Of a DNA stretch of 64,000 bases, positions 60,305-64,000 are shown one piece after another. Within the stretch, counting starts at the first letter, position 1. Each line of letters begins with the position of its first letter. Made by a program: the position numbers and the translations under genes. This stretch comes from Bog-473 sp963850095 (lineage in GTDB: Bacteria > Actinomycetota > Acidimicrobiia > Acidimicrobiales > RAAP-2). The stretch spans positions 434,001 to 498,000 of the forward strand of contig CAWKJX010000004.1 in assembly GCA_963850095.1 (NCBI GenBank). The letters run 5' to 3'. The notes beneath the pieces were generated by a model, which saw only the letters and a list, made by a program, of their open reading frames with translations, was not told the origin of the DNA and ran no database searches.

Positions 60305-60875
60305 GTGGCCGAACGCGAGCGCAGTCAGTACGCGACCCCTCGGGGGTGTGTTCGTGGCCCATTCCCAGGTGCTCACTTCTGCCGACGTCCAGCGCGCCCT
60401 GACGCGCATGTCGCACGAGGTGGTGGAGCGCAACGGCGGTGTGGGGGACGTCGTGCTGGTCGGCCTGCAGACCGGCGGCGTCCCGCTGGCCAACAAGATG
60501 TCCGAGATCCTCAACCAGATAGAGGACGTCAAAATCGACACGGGCAGCCTGGACGTGGCCTTCTACCGCGACGACATCGGTCTGCGCCCGGTGCTGCCCG
60601 AGGCCGTCACCGACATCCCCGTCGACCTGGCCGGGCGGGTGGTCGTGCTGGTCGACGACGTCCTGTTCACCGGGCGCACCATCCGGGCCGCCCTCAACGC
60701 CCTGAGCGACTTCGGCCGGGCGCGGGCGATCCAGCTGGCCGTCATGGTCGACCGGGGGCACCGCGAGCTCCCGATCCGCCCCGACTTCGTGGGCAAGAAC
60801 CTCCCGACGCGACGCGAGGAGATGATCGACGTCGGCGAGGACGGCGTGTGGATCGGCACCCTGGAGGAAAAGTGA
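60305..60875 (+). CDS. pyrR: Bifunctional pyrimidine operon regulator PyrR / uracil phosphoribosyltransferase, frameshifted
   Basis: GTG 60305 follows GGAGGAG and reads MAERERSQYATPRG, then hits a G5 run at 60342-60346. Reading it as G4 continues VFVAHSQVLTSADVQRALTR, the normal start of PyrR. The conserved parts are VVLVGLQTGGVPLANKM, VAFYRDDIGLRPVLPEA, the PRPP loop VVVLVDDVLFTGRTIRAALN, and RPDFVGKNLPTRREEMIDV. PyrR senses UMP or UTP and represses the pyr operon by binding leader RNA; the matching element is just upstream. The stop overlaps the pyrB GTG. Confidence 0.9.
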
Positions 60876-61870
60876 CAGCCACCACGTGCCAGCACCTGCT
60901 CTCGGTGGCCGACCTCGGTACCGAGGGGATCGCCGAGGTGCTCCGGGTGGCCGAGGCGTTCGCCGAGGTGGAGCGGCGATCGGTGCCCAAGGTGCCTACC
61001 CTGCGCGGCAAGGTCGTCGCCACCCTGTTCTTCGAAGAGTCCACCCGCACCCGGCTCTCGTTCGAGACGGCGGCCAAGCGACTGTCGGCCGACGTGCTCT
61101 CGCTCGCCGTCGCCAGCTCGTCGGTGAAGAAGGGGGAGAGCCTGCGCGACACGGTGGAGACGGTCGAGGCCATGGGCATCGACGCCGTCATCATCCGCCA
61201 TTCCTCATCGGGCGCGCCGCACCAGGTGGCGCGCTGGGTCGAGCGGGCCCGGGTCATCAACGCCGGCGACGGCTGGCACGAGCACCCCACCCAGGCGCTA
61301 CTCGACTGCTTCACGGTGCGCCAGGTCCTGGCCGAGCGTAAGGGCGCGGCGCCCGAGGAGCTGGGCATCGACTGCTTCGACGGTCTCCGCGTGCTCATTG
61401 TCGGCGACGTGCGCCACAGCCGGGTGGCGCGCTCGGAGGTGCTGGCCTACACCGCACTCGGGGCACAGGTCACCCTGGCCGCGCCGGGCAGCCTGCTGCC
61501 GCCCTCGCTCGAAGGCTGGCCGGTCGAAGTCGCCGGCGACTTCGACGCGGCCCTCGGTGACGCCGATGTCGTCTCCCTGCTGCGGCTGCAGGCCGAGCGG
61601 GGGAGCGGCTCGTACGTACCCAGCCTGCGTGAGTACACGGCCCGCTGGGGCCTCACGGCGCGCCGGGTGGCGCGCCTGGCCGACGACGCGATCGTGACCC
61701 ACCCCGGGCCGATGCTGCGCGGCGTCGAGATCGCGTCCGACGTGGCCGATCTGCCCCGCACCGTGGTGACCCAGCAGGTGAGCAACGGGGTGGCGGTGCG
61801 CATGGCCATCCTCTTCCTTCTCCTGGGCGGGGAGCTGCCAGGAGTGGTGGAGGTGCCCGCCGTTGCCTGA
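60872..61870 (+). CDS. pyrB: Aspartate carbamoyltransferase catalytic subunit
   Basis: A 332-residue enzyme that joins carbamoyl phosphate to aspartate. The carbamoyl phosphate loop is FFEESTRTRLSFETAAKRLS; SSVKKGESLRDTVETVEAMG, INAGDGWHEHPTQALLDCF and VLIVGDVRHSRVARSEVLAY follow, then VVSLLRLQAERG and VTHPGPMLRGVEIASDVADL. GTG 60872 overlaps the pyrR stop by 4 bp and follows GGAGGAAAA. No pyrI regulatory subunit is present, as in other actinobacteria. Confidence 0.95.
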   Translation: MTATTCQHLLSVADLGTEGIAEVLRVAEAFAEVERRSVPKVPTLRGKVVATLFFEESTRTRLSFETAAKRLSADVLSLAVASSSVKKGESLRDTVETVEAMGIDAVIIRHSSSGAPHQVARWVERARVINAGDGWHEHPTQALLDCFTVRQVLAERKGAAPEELGIDCFDGLRVLIVGDVRHSRVARSEVLAYTALGAQVTLAAPGSLLPPSLEGWPVEVAGDFDAALGDADVVSLLRLQAERGSGSYVPSLREYTARWGLTARRVARLADDAIVTHPGPMLRGVEIASDVADLPRTVVTQQVSNGVAVRMAILFLLLGGELPGVVEVPAVA

Positions 61871-63185
61871 GGCCTCGCTCGTCATACGGGGCGGCACGGT
61901 CGTCGGGCCCGAGGGGACGGCGCGCCTGGACGTGGTCGTGGCCGGAGACCGGATCGTGGCCCTGGCCGAGTCCGTCGACCCGCCGTCCGGCGTCACCGTC
62001 CTCGACGCGTCCGGTTGCCTGGTCGGACCGGGGCTGGTCGACCTGCACACCCATCTGCGCCAGCCCGGCCGCGAAGAGGCGGAAACGGTCGAGTCGGGCG
62101 CCCGGGCCGCCGCGCTCGGGGGTTACACCGCGCTGGTGGCCATGCCCAACACGGAACCACCGATCGACTCCGCCGGCGTGGCCCGTGAAGTGCTCGCCCT
62201 GGGGCGGGGGTGCCTGGCCGAGGTGGCGGTGGCCGGTGCCATCACCGTCGGCCGGGCCGGTGCCGCGCTGGCCCCCATGGGTGAGCTGGCGGACCTGGGC
62301 GTGACGCTCTTCACCGACGACGGCACCGGCGTGCAGGACGGTGCGCTCATGCGCCGGGCGCTCGACTATGCCAAGGGCCTCGGCGTCACCCTGGCCCAGC
62401 ACTGCGAGGACGCGGCGCTGGCCGGCGGCGGCGCCATGCACGAGGGAAGCTGGTCGGGCCGGCTCGGCATCCCCGGCATGCCCGCGGCGGCCGAGGAGGC
62501 CATGGTGGCCCGGGACATCGCGCTGGCCCGGCTGACCGGCGCGCCGCTGCACTTCCTGCACCTGTCGACGGCGGGCTCGGTCGACCTGGTGCGACGGGCC
62601 AAGGCGGAGGGACTGGCGGTGACGGCGGAGGCGGCGCCGCACCACATGCTCCTCACCCACGCCCTGTGCGCCGGCTACGACCCGGTCTTCAAGGTCAACC
62701 CGCCGCTGCGCACCGATGAAGACGTGGCCGCGGTGGTGGCCGGCCTGTGCGACGGCACCATTGACGCCGTCGCCACCGACCACGCGCCACACGCACCCGA
62801 AGCGAAGGATCTCCCCTTCGACCAGGCGCCGCCCGGCATGCTCGGGCTGCAGACGGCGTTGCTCGTCGCCTGGGAGGTGCTGTCCTCTCGGCTCGGGGCG
62901 GCGCGGATCTTCGCCCTCATGAGCGCGCAGCCCGCCGTCATCGCCCGTCTCACCGCCACCGACGCCCGCCCGGCCGGCCACAGCCCCCAGGGCGGCCCGG
63001 TCGAGGCGGGGGCGGCGGCCAACCTGTGCGTGTTCGACCCCGCCGCGCTGTCGGTGGTCGACGCCGGGGGACTGGCCAGCCGCAGCCGCAACACCCCCTA
63101 TGCGGGCCGCACGTTCCAAGGTGCGGTGCGCCACACCGTGCTGCGGGGCGAGCCGGTCGTGATCGACGCCACGGCGCAGCGGTGA
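61863..63185 (+). CDS. pyrC: Dihydroorotase
   Basis: A 440-residue class I dihydroorotase-type amidohydrolase. LVDLHTHLRQPGREEAETVE holds the first two metal His; GGYTALVAMPNTEPPIDSAG follows; HFLHLSTAGSVDLVRRAKAE and AEAAPHHMLLTH hold further metal ligands; DAVATDHAPHAPEAKDLPFD has the catalytic Asp. It closes carbamoyl aspartate to dihydroorotate. TTG 61863 overlaps pyrB by 8 nt and follows GGTGGAGG. The stop overlaps the carA GTG. Confidence 0.94.
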   Translation: MPEASLVIRGGTVVGPEGTARLDVVVAGDRIVALAESVDPPSGVTVLDASGCLVGPGLVDLHTHLRQPGREEAETVESGARAAALGGYTALVAMPNTEPPIDSAGVAREVLALGRGCLAEVAVAGAITVGRAGAALAPMGELADLGVTLFTDDGTGVQDGALMRRALDYAKGLGVTLAQHCEDAALAGGGAMHEGSWSGRLGIPGMPAAAEEAMVARDIALARLTGAPLHFLHLSTAGSVDLVRRAKAEGLAVTAEAAPHHMLLTHALCAGYDPVFKVNPPLRTDEDVAAVVAGLCDGTIDAVATDHAPHAPEAKDLPFDQAPPGMLGLQTALLVAWEVLSSRLGAARIFALMSAQPAVIARLTATDARPAGHSPQGGPVEAGAAANLCVFDPAALSVVDAGGLASRSRNTPYAGRTFQGAVRHTVLRGEPVVIDATAQR

Positions 63186-64000
63186 GCGAGCACGCACCGC
63201 GCAACGCGGACAGGGCTCCCGCCCTGTTGGTCACGGCCGACGGTGCCGTGTTCGCCGGGGAGGCCGCCGGGGCGAGCGCGCCGGTGGCCACCGGTGAGCT
63301 GGTGTTCAACACGGCCATGAGCGGCTACCAGGAGGTGATCACCGACCCGTCCTACGCCGGACAGGTGATCTCTTTCACCAGTACGCACATCGGCAACTAC
63401 GGCACCAACGCGGCGGACGACGAGGCGCCCAGGCCGCACTGCCGCGGCGTGGTGGTGTGCGACCTGGCCGACACGCCGTCGAATTGGCGCGCCACCGAGG
63501 CGCTCGAGCCCTTCCTGCGCCGCCACGGCGTGCCGGCGCTCACCGGGGTGGACACGCGCCGGTTGGCCCGGCACGTGCGGACGGCCGGAGCGATGCCCTG
63601 TGCCTTCGGGACCGCGCCCGAGGCCGAGCTGGCGGCGGCGGCGGCGACCGCGGCGGGGACCGACGGTCTGGACCTGGTGTCGGGCGTGACGGCCGCAACG
63701 GCGCACGTGCACCAGGCCACCGGCGAGGGCAACCCGGCGCTGCGCATCGTGGCCTACGACTTCGGGGTCAAGACCACCATGGTCGATCTCCTGACGACGC
63801 TCGGCACGGTGACGGTGGTGCCGGCCGGCACCACGGCCGGAGAGACGTTGGCGCTGGACCCCGACGGCGTCTTCCTCTCCAACGGGCCGGGGGACCCCGC
63901 CGCACTGGGCGGACCGGCCGCGGCCGTGGCCGACCTGGTGGGGCGAGTGCCCATCTTCGGCATCTGCCTGGGCCACCAGATCTTGGCCACGGCGCTCGGT
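63182..64000 (+). CDS. carA: Carbamoyl phosphate synthase small subunit, cut by window edge
   Basis: The first 273 residues are present. ALLVTADGAVFAGEAAGASA, VFNTAMSGYQEVITDPSYAG and FTSTHIGNYGTNAADDEAPR make the N-terminal CPSase domain; TGVDTRRLARHVRTAGAMP is typical. The glutamine amidotransferase domain has AYDFGVKTTMVDLL, FLSNGPGDPAALGGPAAAVA and FGICLGHQILATALG with the catalytic Cys. It supplies ammonia for carbamoyl phosphate, used by pyrB and in arginine synthesis. GTG 63182 overlaps the pyrC stop. Confidence 0.95.
   Translation, partial: MSEHAPRNADRAPALLVTADGAVFAGEAAGASAPVATGELVFNTAMSGYQEVITDPSYAGQVISFTSTHIGNYGTNAADDEAPRPHCRGVVVCDLADTPSNWRATEALEPFLRRHGVPALTGVDTRRLARHVRTAGAMPCAFGTAPEAELAAAAATAAGTDGLDLVSGVTAATAHVHQATGEGNPALRIVAYDFGVKTTMVDLLTTLGTVTVVPAGTTAGETLALDPDGVFLSNGPGDPAALGGPAAAVADLVGRVPIFGICLGHQILATALG

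Overview
The window is 64 kb of very GC-rich, gene-dense chromosome from an actinobacterium. Several signs point that way: DivIVA, SepF and YggT follow ftsZ, there is a Bpa-type proteasome activator, a DUF3040 gene, a DksA/TraR protein with a lysine-rich tail, a group 2 sigma factor, menaquinone genes, and many start codons that sit 6-10 nt after a TANNNT box with no ribosome binding site. The gene content and the secreted GGIFNFGDA-repeat protein fit the class Acidimicrobiia best; that placement is inference. No rRNA, tRNA, CRISPR array, insertion sequence or prophage was seen. This is core chromosome, not a mobile island.

Layout. 1-5.5 kb: a partial tyrosine phosphatase and an acyl-CoA ligase on the minus strand, then small membrane proteins, a ROK kinase, an HNH protein and a lipoate-ligase-like protein. 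5.8-22.3 kb: the division and cell wall (dcw) cluster, mraZ-rsmH-ftsL-ftsI-murE-mraY-ftsW-murG-murC-murB-ftsQ-ftsZ-yggS-sepF-yggT-divIVA, mostly with 4-bp overlaps; murF and murD are missing from their usual places. 22.4-29.3 kb: DksA-like protein, lspA, rluD, a sigma factor, a phosphatase, an Rrf2 regulator, a phosphodiesterase, bpa and an RDD protein. 29.4-36.7 kb: dnaE, two proteins of unknown function and a YyaL-type thioredoxin-fold protein. 36.7-39.1 kb: an oxidoreductase, a carboxymuconolactone decarboxylase-like protein and an ECF41 sigma factor. 39.1-43.8 kb: menaquinone genes menE, menA, menH and menD. 43.8-54 kb: an HNH/DUF222 protein, a carotenoid oxygenase, tyrS, a lipoprotein, a flavin reductase, small unknown genes and a large secreted beta-helix protein. 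54-64 kb: an Nfu protein, then the shikimate genes aroC-aroK-aroB-aroQ, pepP, efp, nusB, and the pyrimidine operon pyrR-pyrB-pyrC-carA behind a PyrR-binding RNA hairpin.

The main caution is that at least fifteen genes are broken by a single-base insertion or deletion while both halves stay well conserved (ftsI, murE, murG, the dksA-like gene, tyrS, menD, menH, aroK, aroB, pyrR and others), and the beta-helix gene has about six. Many of these genes are essential, so most shifts are probably errors in the assembled sequence, not real mutations. The clearest is in ftsI, where one unit of a 12-bp tandem array is 11 bp long and restoring one base joins the two halves. For broken genes the coordinates given span the whole gene.

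I did not find a convincing undescribed system. The items most worth a second look are the absence of murF and murD, the MraZ-like 10-bp repeat array, the widespread leaderless-start signature, the ECF41 module, and the in-gene tandem repeats.
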